This document shows, in pieces, positions 1 to 22,100 of a DNA stretch of 64,000 nucleotides. The stretch's first letter is position 1. Each line of letters starts with the position of its first letter. The position numbers and the translations under genes were made by a program. Source of the stretch: Luidia sarsii (Eukaryota; Echinodermata; Asteroidea; Paxillosida; Luidiidae); assembly GCA_949987565.1 (NCBI GenBank), contig OX465113.1, positions 1,067,764 through 1,131,763 of the forward strand, written 5' to 3'. Under the pieces are notes generated by a model. It saw only the letters and a program-made list of their open reading frames with translations. It ran no database searches and was not told where the DNA came from.

Positions 1-660
1 GCCCCGTAACGATCCCATTGTTGGCGCGTGGTGACACGCATGGGTGACAGACTGATGCCTCCCAGGTTCCCGCCGCCACCGCTGGCAACACGCCAGCCGC
101 TCTGGCTGTTGCAGCGGTAGTCATGACCACGGTGGGGTCGGCCCGGCCCGCTCGTTGACAATCCAGCCCGACTGTGAAATCGGCCTTGCTTCTAGTACCT
201 CGGGGGCCCCTCTCGACGAAGCCCGACATAAATATAGATATTTCCTCCCCCCCGAGTCACCGTGGCCAACTGAAATTGAAGAAGTCTGTATAGGTAGTGG
301 TAGCTGCGTGTGTACACCTACATACCACTCGCGTCCTTGTGAAAAGTGAAAATATCCGTCAATCTGTCGACTCAGAATCGCCATCACGTACAGTCCTGCA
401 CGCTTTGATCGTTCGATTCAAGCGCTGAAGTTGACAGTAACCTCTGGGCAAATTGTAACCATGCACCCAAGTGTGATTCGTCTACAGAAAAGTGCATAAT
501 TTTATGTTCTCCTTTAACATATGTTCGAAGGTGATTGCTGAAATCCATTGCTTTTAAGGCCATCTACACTAAAGGTCAAAGGAGTGTCGCAGTTTGTGTG
601 TTCAACCATGAACCATTCCCCATGAATTAATCCTGCGAAGGTTTCAATGATCTATACTTT
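1..660. other. Left flank, no supported gene
   Basis: Short open frames exist on both strands around 121-387, but none shows a recognisable domain or convincing splice signals. Base composition shifts from GC-rich at the left edge to AT-rich by 480-660. The stretch 671-677 ends in CACAG after a pyrimidine-rich run, so an intron in the 5' UTR of the next gene may end here. I see nothing else that I can name. Confidence 0.4.
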
Positions 661-765
661 TTCTTTCTTCGCCACAGGCTAAAGTATAAACTGAGAGTCG
701 ATCATCAGTGGGGGTGCTAGCCAGACGGAGAAACAGGAGAGAAAGAGACAGGAAAGCTTTGCGGT

Positions 766-1389
766 ATGGCGGCTCTGAACGCCCAGAACTTGGAGAAGTT
801 GAACCGGCAGGACGGTAGCATCAAGTCGTCCCGGCGCCAGTCCATCGTGTCGCGGAAGAGCTCCGTCAGCCACTCGACGGTGGGCGGCGGGGAGGGAGCG
901 GCCGCAGCCCGCTGGCGCCGCCTGTCCCGCACCTACTCCACCTCCCTGGGCAACCCCAGCTTCCGCGTGGCCACGCACCGCTCGGGCGACACGCCGGCGG
1001 CCGGCGGGCCCGGCAAGCCGCCGGTCCGCTTCGAGAACACCTTCCGGATGGCCCCCGAGCCCGCCGGCCGCTTCGTGCCGGGCGCGGTGGAGCGACTGGC
1101 CCGCCAGGTGCTGGAGGCCAACCTGAGTGAGAAGACCCGCTACGAGCCGCGCACCTGCTCCATCTTCACGCAGCGCATCGCCGAGGAGATCAAGGCCCGC
1201 GTCAAGGAGCTGAAGATCCCGCGCTACAAGATCGCCACGCAGGTCTTCATGGGCTCGGTCAGCGGCCAGTGCCAGCAGATGGTCAGTAGGGCTGTGTGGA
1301 ACACGGACACGGACAACTTTGCCACTTGCTCCTACCAGAACAGCTCCCTCTACGTCGTGGCCCTGATACACTGCACCTACTACGAGTGA
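766..1389 (+). CDS. TCTEX1-domain protein (dynein light chain Tctex-type family, DYNLT4/5-like)
   Basis: An uninterrupted 207-aa reading frame starts at ATG 766 and stops at TGA 1387-1389. Residues ~1-85 are low-complexity and basic, rich in Ser/Arg (RRQS, RKSS, RLSRTYS), and look like phosphorylatable linker. Residues ~88-207 match the TCTEX1 fold: an ENTFRM start, an RYKI block, a GQCQQMVSR block near 165-175, an SRAVWNTDTDNF helix and a terminal VVALIHCTYYE strand. Family members bind dynein intermediate chain, or act in ciliary and signalling adaptors. The long N-terminal tail and domain-end position resemble the TCTEX1D1/TCTEX1D4 (DYNLT5/DYNLT4) group more than the short classical light chains. 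The coding exon is much more GC- and CpG-rich than its surroundings and has no intron in the CDS, so a retrogene or a CpG-island single-exon gene is possible. A 3' splice site at 676-677 suggests a spliced 5' UTR. The exact paralogue is uncertain. Confidence 0.9.
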   Translation: MAALNAQNLEKLNRQDGSIKSSRRQSIVSRKSSVSHSTVGGGEGAAAARWRRLSRTYSTSLGNPSFRVATHRSGDTPAAGGPGKPPVRFENTFRMAPEPAGRFVPGAVERLARQVLEANLSEKTRYEPRTCSIFTQRIAEEIKARVKELKIPRYKIATQVFMGSVSGQCQQMVSRAVWNTDTDNFATCSYQNSSLYVVALIHCTYYE

Positions 1390-4090
1390 GTGCCTCTTGT
1401 TTCAAAGGTCCACACATTACTCTGCACCAACCAACATGGATCCATATGAAGTCTGAGTAATGGTCGTTTTGCACCTCAAGGTTGTCGACATCCCCGTCAA
1501 GCAAACCCAGCGGTTGTGGCACGGACACGTGGCTGGAAAGCCCGGCCAAACCTCAGCAGACGCAGAACTGGCGTTGGTCCTACAAAGCATCTCCTTCACA
1601 CGATCGGTGCTGCACAGTGCACACCTCCCCTAACTGTGGCTACCGAGACTGAGATCCACAAACCATCACAGCCACATCATGAATGTTTGTGAGGGTCTAC
1701 AAGTCCCCAGGAGGAATCCATGGTGTGACTTTCCTGGCTGATGAAACTATTAATTAAGTGGTTAAAGATGGATCTCCCACTGTGATTTCGGATTCACACA
1801 CACTAACGAACGCTGTCTCATCGCGGTATCTATCAGAACCACTGGCAGACAATGCACCTACGGGTGACCCGACATGGGAGACACCCACAGACTTACGGAC
1901 TGCAGCGTTCATCAGTATCATCTTCATTTATCATCACACATGGGCGAATCGATTTGCTGAATGGATTGTCCAGTGATACCCCTTAGCCTCGGACGTTTTC
2001 CATGCGTGCATGGATGCCAGTGGAAACATTTGTCTATAATCATACTGTGGCTGACATCGTGGAGAGCGAATTGTAACAAAGATCTGAAATAGGGTGTCTC
2101 TTATTATACTTCAGGAGACCTATCCCGTTTTTGAAGTGACTGACCATTTTTCGACTGTGATATGCTAAGGCTAGTCTTGTTCCCTGACCCCTTGCATTCT
2201 CCTCCAAGCGATAGACCCTAGTCATTTCAATTTTCGGTTTGAATAATGGTCATCCTGCCTGTACAAAAAGAAGCTGCCAATCTCGATTGTTCTTGTATAT
2301 CGTTTATTGCACTTAATCCACAGCCCACTTATACCAGTCGATGCGTTTGTTTTTACCAGTGATGGCTATTTTTTCGTTCGTTTTATTTTGTAAAGAGTTT
2401 TATTTCATTTCAGCCGAAGGCTGTGTTGTATTTATCTATACCAGTATTATGTAGCAAACCTAGTGGATCCCGTTGCCATAGCAACCCTACACTATTATGT
2501 AAAGATTGACAAGAAGGACAACTACTTCGCTAATTAATAATTTGACTCCAGACGTTGGAGTTGTGAAAGTGATTTAGCGTCACATGACACTATACGTTCG
2601 GTGACCCGTAAGACGTTCCACAGAAACCATTACAGTTTCTGTTCGTTATGCAGCTCCATGAAATAAGCAGAGATATCCCAGGGGATTGATGTTTGTTCAA
2701 GAGATTCCAGATTCGTCGGAAAAAATCGTATTATCTTGCCCTTCGTGCCTGTGTTCGAGTTCGAGTTAAATAATCTTGGATAACACGTGTTTTGGGTTCA
2801 AGTCCCATAGGCCTACATGTTGTCTGCCCTGTGAGATATGACAACCCTCGTCCTCATTCTGTACAATAAAGGCATATTTCTTCCACCACGCCCGTGACTA
2901 CAAGTGGCGGTCGCACTACCTTTTTGTCCACTGCGAGAACGGTAAAGGCAGGCAGAAAAAGAGACGAGAAGATAACATCAGAGAGTGGACAGGGCTCTGT
3001 CTGAGTGAAGCCCTTCGGAAAGCAGAACACAGAGAAGGCTTGAGGAAGGTGGTTGAGTGGTTCCCCAACGGTCCACCAGACTAAGGGACAAATAAAGTGA
3101 AAGGAATGAAATGATACAGGCACTATGTCCGCATAGGCCTATTTTCTGTACAACTTTGTAAGATAAATCCACTTTTAGAAGATTAGATAGATATGTAATA
3201 TTGAAAACAATTACTGTATTGAGATATAAATCGCTGCACAAACTCGTCACTCGTCAAGTGTAAATGTTTTGGGTTTTTTTCTTTACGACATTTTCCCTTT
3301 ATGTTAAATACGTGTAATAGCATTCTCTCTGTATTTAGCTTGTCCGCACAGTCTATGCCGAGAGGTCAATATCCGAACCTCGACTTGGAAATGGTTCTAA
3401 AAGAGCCTTGTCATTTTTTTTTCTAGCCTCCCTAAAGTGAGCTGGTGAAGGTATATGGTTCACTGTGGAAAACATAATGTTTGTTATATTCGTGTATCAG
3501 TTATCATTTAAACGAGATTAAATCATTCTGGCAAGTAAGTAGTTTATTGTGACTCCATTGATTATTTGATACTGTTATAATGACATGATTATAGCACCCT
3601 CATCATTTGATTTGGCAGAGACATTTTAGATATCGTGGGCTAATTCGTCATTCTTGCCATCATCGTATAGGCCTACAGAGCCCCTCGGCCGGCAGTCCGA
3701 GTCAGTGCGGGTCCGATTCCGTGTCCTTTGTTATCGTGACCCGAGGCCGACTCATGGGAAATGAGACCGGAGTCGGATTGGAGTCCGAGCCACGAGCCAA
3801 CCAAGTCTGTTGTGCGTATGACGTGACGTATGTGCAGCTGCACTTTCCCACGTGGTGTATGCCGCTGCCCCTTGGCGGTGCCCTTCAAGCTTGCCCATAT
3901 TTTTTTTTCCAAAATGGCGGCTTCCGTGAACGATGCTGTGGCGCCCCCTCTTGTTCGTCTATAACTGATTATTCATATATGTGGTTGAAGTGCATGCCAT
4001 CATTTTTTTGGGAAACCAAGTTGGGCACAGCTGAAGTCCAACAGTTTCTGTGTAAGGAGTGTTTAACCATGGTTCCCCCGTCTTGTCGGT
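1390..4090. other. Intergenic / 3' UTR of the TCTEX1 gene
   Basis: No coding region is supported. The first AATAAA after the TCTEX1 stop is at 2865-2870 and another lies at 3091-3096, so the 3' UTR could be ~1.5 kb. Open frames around 2854-3250 and 3607-4092 are short, lack domains and start at arbitrary places. Confidence 0.4.
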
Positions 4091-4600
4091 AACAAGAATT
4101 TGTACAACCTTTGATAAACCCCAACTCTGCAGTTAGTTACCGGGTAGGTCTTATTTTGCCTCTGACAACTCGACTCTGAAATAAGACCTTGAATAACGTA
4201 TGATGAATCCCAACTCTGAATTTAGTCTTTTTGACAACTCAACTCGGAAATAAGGGTTGTATAACCGTTGGTAAAACCCGAGTCTGTAATAGCTAAGTGT
4301 TATTGTGTGACAGCGCAGCTCTGCAATACGAAGGTTACGGTTCCAGTGTCTAGCAAGGTGAACTACACGAGCCGCTATGGTGAGCGGTCATACGTTCAAA
4401 CCATGGTGCGTGCACGTGCTGTGCTGCGTAATAGAACAATGTTGGACGCGGGTGGACTCAAAGCTAGTATAACACATGTATTAAATGACGCCAAATGCCG
4501 ATTAGCGATTAATCTAAATGGTTATTCTGTTTCCTTCCCTGTACTATTTGCCTTGCTGTTTAATGAGAGGAATAAGTGACTTAAATAATCTATTCTGCCA
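4090..4600 (+). repeat. Degenerate ~60-bp repeats upstream of gene A, shared with gene B
   Basis: Phrases of the type AACTCTGAAATTAG and GACAACTCGACTCTGAAATAAG recur four to five times at loose ~60-base spacing. The same degenerate array lies at ~17520-17960 in front of gene B, and a GAGCGGT..ACGTTCAA..GT block follows in both. This marks the left edge of the tandem segmental duplication. No function is evident. Confidence 0.6.
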
Positions 4601-4769
4601 ATCCATACGCCCTATAAAACCCTTTCTTTCCTGTAGTCTTGTACAGTTGCATTTTTACAGTAGAGAATTTCAAATTCAGTGTCAGAATAGAGCCCCCGAG
4701 ATGCAAAGCTTTGCGTACACTTCCTTTCATTTTTATTTTAGAAAGGTACTTTTAGGGGAGAGGGACAGT

Positions 4770-5214
4770 TCCTCATAGAATGGGAAATATTAAGTGCGCC
4801 CCCTATTCGGTATATACTGTTAATGCATGTGCACTTGTTTGCGTTTCACAGAAATACAAAAGGGAAGTTTTGATCCGTCTGGTAACCGCCTCCGTTCGTA
4901 TCTGAAGCGTTCAAATAGGCCGTCTCCAGCACGCACCAGTCTCACCCAGGCACGCTTCAGTAAGCACGACACGGAAGGCTGCCATCAAATATAGGCCCTA
5001 CATATAACGCACTTGATCATATACCCCTAACAATTTGTATATCGCCTAGTAATGACGTAGTCTGTAAATATCCTCTTCTAACAAGTTACAGGCACAATGT
5101 AATTTCGCACATATTTGGCCGTTGCCCGTGAGTTGTTGGTGATAATCTAAATTACGATATTTTTAAGGGATCGTTTCACAGGAAGGCAAACTTTGATCCG
5201 TCGGTCTTCAAGTC
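4770..5214 (+). promoter_or_regulatory. Putative promoter / 5' UTR of gene A, duplicated upstream of gene B
   Basis: This stretch is closely matched by 18680-19081, immediately upstream of the gene B start. Shared blocks include AAGTGCGCCCCCTATT at the left, a CACCAGTCTCACCCAG block, and a long nearly identical run from ~4960 to the ATG. Conservation of both the upstream block and the UTR suggests that the duplication copied the regulatory start of the gene. No clear TATA box is visible at a fixed distance. Confidence 0.55.
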
Positions 5215-16582
<11,368 letters not shown>

Positions 16583-17520
16583 AACTGGTGGATTTCACCC
16601 AAACCGAGACTGCTACCTCGGTTGTTGTACATTGAATTGCTCGCTATCATGCACTGCCTGCCTTGGTTACATTCTACTGTTGTATGTCTATACCCGGGCC
16701 ACACCCACGTTATAATGTCTTTGTTTAGCAAGCGGCAGTGAACGGATGAGAATGAACGTCTCACAACTGCAGTGTATGCATTCTTACCTATATATCCCGC
16801 CTGGTATGTCAATCTGCGCGTAGATTTGAGGCATAGTAGTTCACTATTGATGTGCACTGCCATTGGTTAAAAATGTTCGTTAACAGCTTATTATTACTAA
16901 AAGCAATATAAATTGAAATATACTCAGATGCTATCAATTTTAACATAGATATAACATGATGTTTATGTCGAGGAGAAAGTTTGCCCTCGAGTGGCGAACC
17001 GAGCGCTCAGTGCTTTGCTAAATGTCTGATAAAGGAATCAGGCAGCTCGGGCGGGAATTTATAATTTTGTCCACAGATTTCGAAATAATTCATATGATAG
17101 CTCTGTGTACGAGAATGAATGAAATAATCTGTTGTACATTTTTATACAGAGTGTATGCCATAATATCGTATATAATCATGTGTTAATCACTAATCGGTAG
17201 AATCAACTCATTGTGGTAGGAAGAGTTTTTCTTAATCAACAGCTGCGATATATTCCTAGATATCGATTTGCTTTAGGCTTACGATAAGGAAACTACTACT
17301 TTGGACAAATGATTGGCTTTTCACTGATCAACATAGGCCTAGGTTTGTAAATGTGGAAGACATGTGCAGGAAAAGTTTCTGCTGAAGAAGATTTGCTCGA
17401 AGCGAGGAAAAGGTAGGTTTTACATTTTGTAATAACTCAAGCATGACATAAAAATAGTAGAAAATGTGTTAATGTTCGACTCAGTATACATGTAGATATT
17501 ATTTTGTTTCTATGAACTCA
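16583..17520. other. 3' flank of gene A
   Basis: AT-rich intergenic DNA, no coding region supported. A fragment of the SINE tail family (GTTTGCCCTCGAGTGG ... CGGGCGGGAATTT) lies at ~16970-17060. The next gene B flanking repeats start at about 17520. Confidence 0.5.
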
Positions 17521-18100
17521 AAACTGAAATAATTTTTTTTATAACCTTCGATGAATTCCAACTCTGAAATTAGCTAGGTGATAGGCATATTTTGTGTCTC
17601 TAACAACCGAACTCTGAAATAAGAATTTGTGTAACCTGTGATAAATCCAAACTCTGAAATTAGCTATGTTATTTTGTTTTTCAAAATTAAGTGGGCCTAA
17701 AGTTTCGAACTTAACAGGATCTTTCTCAAAGGTCCTGTTTCTATCAACTAAACTGTAATTGTGTATAACATTTAATAAATCCCAACTCTGAAGTAGTTAC
17801 AGATGTTATTTTGTGAATCCCTAACTCTCACTCTAGCAGATTTTTGACAACTAAACTCTGGAATATGGGTTGTATAACCTTTTGTAAAACCCAGGTTTGT
17901 AATAGCTATAGGCCTAGGTGTAATATTCGTGTGACAGCTCACTTTGAAATAAGGTTACCAGTGTCTTTCAATTCGACCTTTACGCCATCCGCTGTGATGA
18001 GCGGTTACGTTCAAGCGTTGGTACGAGCACGTGCTGTACCACGTGTTGGACGGAATTTGGAATATCTTGTATTTGTATTATTCAATCTATTGATAATTCT
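17520..18100 (+). repeat. Degenerate ~60-bp repeats upstream of gene B
   Basis: Second copy of the AACTCTGAAATTAG-type array found in front of gene A (4090-4600), with more units here. At 17700-17740 it is interrupted by a piece of the hairpin family CAGGATCTTTCTCAAAGGTCCTG. This is the left edge of the duplicated block. Confidence 0.6.
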
Positions 18101-18679
18101 GTTTTAATCCTTTTATATATCGTACAATCATTTATTTTTGCTTATTCTATGGACTTTGTAATTGCTATTTCCCTTGCTGCAATAGATTCGATGAGATAAA
18201 TAATTGAATTAAATATTTTCTGCTATTTTATGTAAGGTCATGCTTTTCTGTACTCGTGTTCAGAAGAACGTCCATGTTTTTTTTTTAATATCGTATAGAA
18301 CAAGTACAGAATTTCCAGCTGAGTGGCAGAATATAATTATAGGGCCCTCTAGATCCAAAGCTATGCGTGGAACATGCCTTAGAGACAAGCAAGTGCAATT
18401 TTCATTTCACGTACCCTCTTCATTACTGTTCTAAGCTATTGTACACTGTTAAATTCAAGTACACTAAATTGCACTGTTTTACACTAATTAAGCAAGTCCG
18501 CTAAACTCTATTCGGTTGAGAACGCCAATTTGAAAATAATCTTACAGATGAAGGTCCAAGTTAAAATTGTCCGTATAGAAACTTTTTGGTGTGGAAGTTT
18601 TTGCCTCAAAGTGAAGGTTTTTGTACTGCGTTCTATGGGAGTTCGATTTAGCCACCTGCAACGCCCACACAATGAGGAA

Positions 18680-19081
18680 TGGTAAGTGCGCCCCCTATTT
18701 GGGAACGCACTTGTTGACGTCACGCACGTACTAGAAAGGAAAGTTTTGACCCGTCTGGTAACCGCACACCGTTTGCATCTGAAGCGTTCAAATAGGGCGC
18801 CTCCACCACGCACCAGTCTCACCCAGTCACGCCTCAGTAAGCACGACACGGAAGGCTGCCATCAAATATACATTGAACGCACTTGATCATATACCCCTAA
18901 CAATTTGTATATCGCCTAGTAATGTAGTCTGTAAATATCCTCTTCTAACAAGTTACAGGCACAATGTAGTTTCGCACATATTTCGCCGTTGCCCGTGAGT
19001 TGTTGGTGATAATCTAAATTACGATATTTTTAAGGGATCGTTTCGCAGGAAGGCAAACTTTGATCCGTCGATCTTCAAGTC
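18680..19081 (+). promoter_or_regulatory. Putative promoter / 5' UTR of gene B
   Basis: Very similar to the gene A 5' flank from GTGCGCCCCCTATT onward to the ATG. It differs in having a perfect cyclic-AMP-response-element palindrome TGACGTCA at 18715-18722; the corresponding gene A sequence (~4815-4850) lacks it. The CRE is a motif match only, not proof of use. Confidence 0.5.
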
Positions 19082-19199
19082 ATGGCGAGGAAACCAAGTG
19101 TGTGGTCTTACTTCCGGGTTGGTGGCCAACTGCGTGCATTGGATTGGCGTGTTGGTGTACTGACACTGCTGATGTTTGTCTGCCTAACCCATCAAACAG
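19082..19199 (+). CDS. Gene B exon 1: signal peptide
   Basis: 39-residue leader starting MARKPSVWSYF, with the same hydrophobic core as gene A exon 1 and the same ACAG/GCAAGT GC donor. The overhanging G joins TA at 21471 to give Val. Intron 1 is 2.3 kb because of the large foldback element inside it. Confidence 0.85.
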
Positions 19200-22100
19200 G
19201 CAAGTGACAAGTATTGGTCAAGTAATCTTTCACTTGATACCAGATTAGATTGCTAGCATGTCTGCTTGGGATTATTTGATTGGATTATTCGATAAAGGTA
19301 TTCGTTATCTGAAGTTGTACCGAATCAATATAGGAAAAATGAATTACATTCACCTGCTTTATAACTTAGTTCGTGTCTCTCGTAATTACGCCCAAATTTT
19401 GATTATACAATGTGGTCTAAAGACAACGATGGGAAGGATTTTAGTGAATACCTTCACCACTTAAAACTAAACTGAGTAAAAGACTAAACAAATCCTAAAC
19501 CCAAATTAGACCGGCAATTGTTAATGCTATGTAAACAATATCCAAGGTCTGGCACAACCACTTTCCAGAAAACAGTTTTCCCAAAATTCGTGATTTTTAT
19601 GGCTTGGAATGTAGGAAATTAGTGAAGTGTTTGTTGGTACACTTCTGCGGTAACCGTAACTCTTATTCTCCCAAAGGTCGAAGACCTGTCTCCGACCATG
19701 GAGGTACAACGTATGAGGGTTACCGCAACTAGTTTATACAGAGCTACGTACTGACTGTCATCTGGTGGACACATTATGTATTTTAGACGAAATGTCAGTA
19801 AAACAAATTCTGGAAGTTGTTGAGCCAGACTTAGTTGCGGTAACCGTAACCCTCATCCTCCCGAAGGTCGGAGACCTGAGGGTTACGGGAACGTATGTAC
19901 AAGATTATAGCGAGGTTCTTGTTTTTACCATTTTGGAAACACCACTGTCCCGATCGCCCCCTTTTTCCACCCTTTTGAAAATCGCCACACACAATCTAAG
20001 GACATGCACTTGATCCCAAATGTATACTGAATGTGATCAGATAACTCAAAACATCGTGGGTAAAATACTTTTCCGAAAAACGGGCAGAAACTCACCCAAA
20101 TACTGTCTGTAAATGTCCCGTCAACGTCTCCGCCAGGTTCGGAATCCGAACCTGGCGCCTCGACCAATCAGCGCTTAGTCTCGTGACGTATACCCGCACG
20201 ACGGCTATTTGCTGTTTCGCAATAACAGTCCACACTCGTGGTGCGCGCGCAGGTCATCGCCCTGTGAAGAGCCGACTGGTACTGTATACAACCGTGGATA
20301 CAACACGTGCGCTGTACATGTGATTGTACGGTACATGTACATGTACCGTACATGTGCAAGCAGTACCAAAGAATACTCATGTACGTGTGTGTACGTAGCG
20401 TACGGGTTCATACTGTACATGTACATGTACTGTACATGTACATGTACATGTACATGTACACTGTACTGTTGTACATGTACAGTATATTACGTGTACAGTA
20501 CATGTACATGTACATGTACGCGTATTATCAAAGAGTATTCTTTGGTACTATGCTTGCACATGTACGGTACATGTACATGAACCGTACAATCACATGTACA
20601 GCGCACGTGTTGTATCCACGGTTGTATACAGTACCAGTCGGCTCTTCACAGGGCGATGACCTGCGCGCGCACCACGAGTGTGGACTGTTATTGCGAAACA
20701 GCAAATAGCCGTCTTGCGGGTATACGTCACGAGACTAAGCGCTGATTGGTCGAGGCGCCAGGTTCGGATTCCGAACCTGGCGGAGACGTTGACGGGACAT
20801 TTACAGACAGTATTTGGGTGAGTTTCTGCCCGTTTTTCGGAAAAGTATTTTACCCACGATGTTTTGAGTTATCTGATCACATTCAGTATACATTTGGGAT
20901 CAAGTGCATGTCCTTAGATTGGGTGTGGCGATTTTCAAAAGGGTGGAAAAAGGGGGCGATCGGGACAGTGGTGTTTCCAAAATGGTAACAACAAGAACCT
21001 CGCATATAATCTTGTACATACGTTCCCGTAACCCTCAGGTCTCCGACCTTCGGGAGGATGAGGGTTACGGTTACCGCAACTAAGCCAGACTATGATGTCT
21101 TCATAAAAATAGCGTGTCTAGTGTAGAATTAGGTTGTTTTCTACCCTTTTACGGTGTAGGTGTTAGACAATGTTGCTCTTGCTCCGAGTCTTATACTTGA
21201 ATAAATACATAAAATACTCATTCAAATAAAGGAATGAGGGCTATGGTAATTGGGGAGGAATGTTTGCTAGGAAACTACACCATTCCAAATCATAGACTTC
21301 GTCCTTGTAAAATGTGTCGCCCAAAAGCAGTAAATAATGATATTGAAATTTGCATTTTGTTTCAGTATTTTTTTTCATCATAAAATAATTATGTCTTTCC
21401 ATAATCTGCGTGATTGCAATAGAGTCATTCAGTGTTTGTTTTCATTGCACTTTTATGTTTTGCTTGTCAGTAGATGCTGCTGAGTATATGACAATGGTCA
21501 CACCCACACCATACGGGGCCGGGTCATATGCTAGCTTGACATGTTTCCGCACCAGCAGCAATAACGGTGTGACATTGAGTTATGGAAGACCCTTTCCAAT
21601 AGATCTATCAGGGAGTACAATTCAAACGAGTACTTCACTCCCGGCACATACTTCATCAACTACCAGTCAAGCAGAGTCAAGGGATTTCTCCAACACTAAT
21701 GATGCTGTGGGAGTGTTCTACTGTCAAGGTGGCAATGATGAGAGTACAAGGGTGTATAGCATCATCCACAGTATCAATAGTAAGTAAATACATTTTGTTA
21801 GATTTCTCCATTCATTAACACTTCAATACACCCACTGTGGTAAACATACTAAATTATATTTGACTGTCATTCTGAATTCATTCATGTCTCAGCATAGACA
21901 TTGCCTCGGTAATACGACACAATTTTGTGTAACAGCGTAGCAGCAAGTGAAAGATCTATTTCTTTCACAAATTCAAAAGGTGTCTTTAGTCTGTGATTGA
22001 TAATCAGGGAATCATATTTCTTGAACAAATGATTTTTCTGCAATGAAAGAAATGTAATAGAATCACAATTTTCTGGAAGGCAAAGTATATCTTGCTAGAA

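Noticed and set aside
20205..20708. Cys/Tyr/Thr-rich frames (CTCTCTCT, YMYMY)
   Set aside because: Produced by the GTACAT-type core and mirrored arms of the foldback element; no protein signature.
19832..21082. Virus- or transposase-coding insertion
   Set aside because: The element has no frame beyond mirrored arm sequence and no recognisable enzyme motif; it is non-autonomous.
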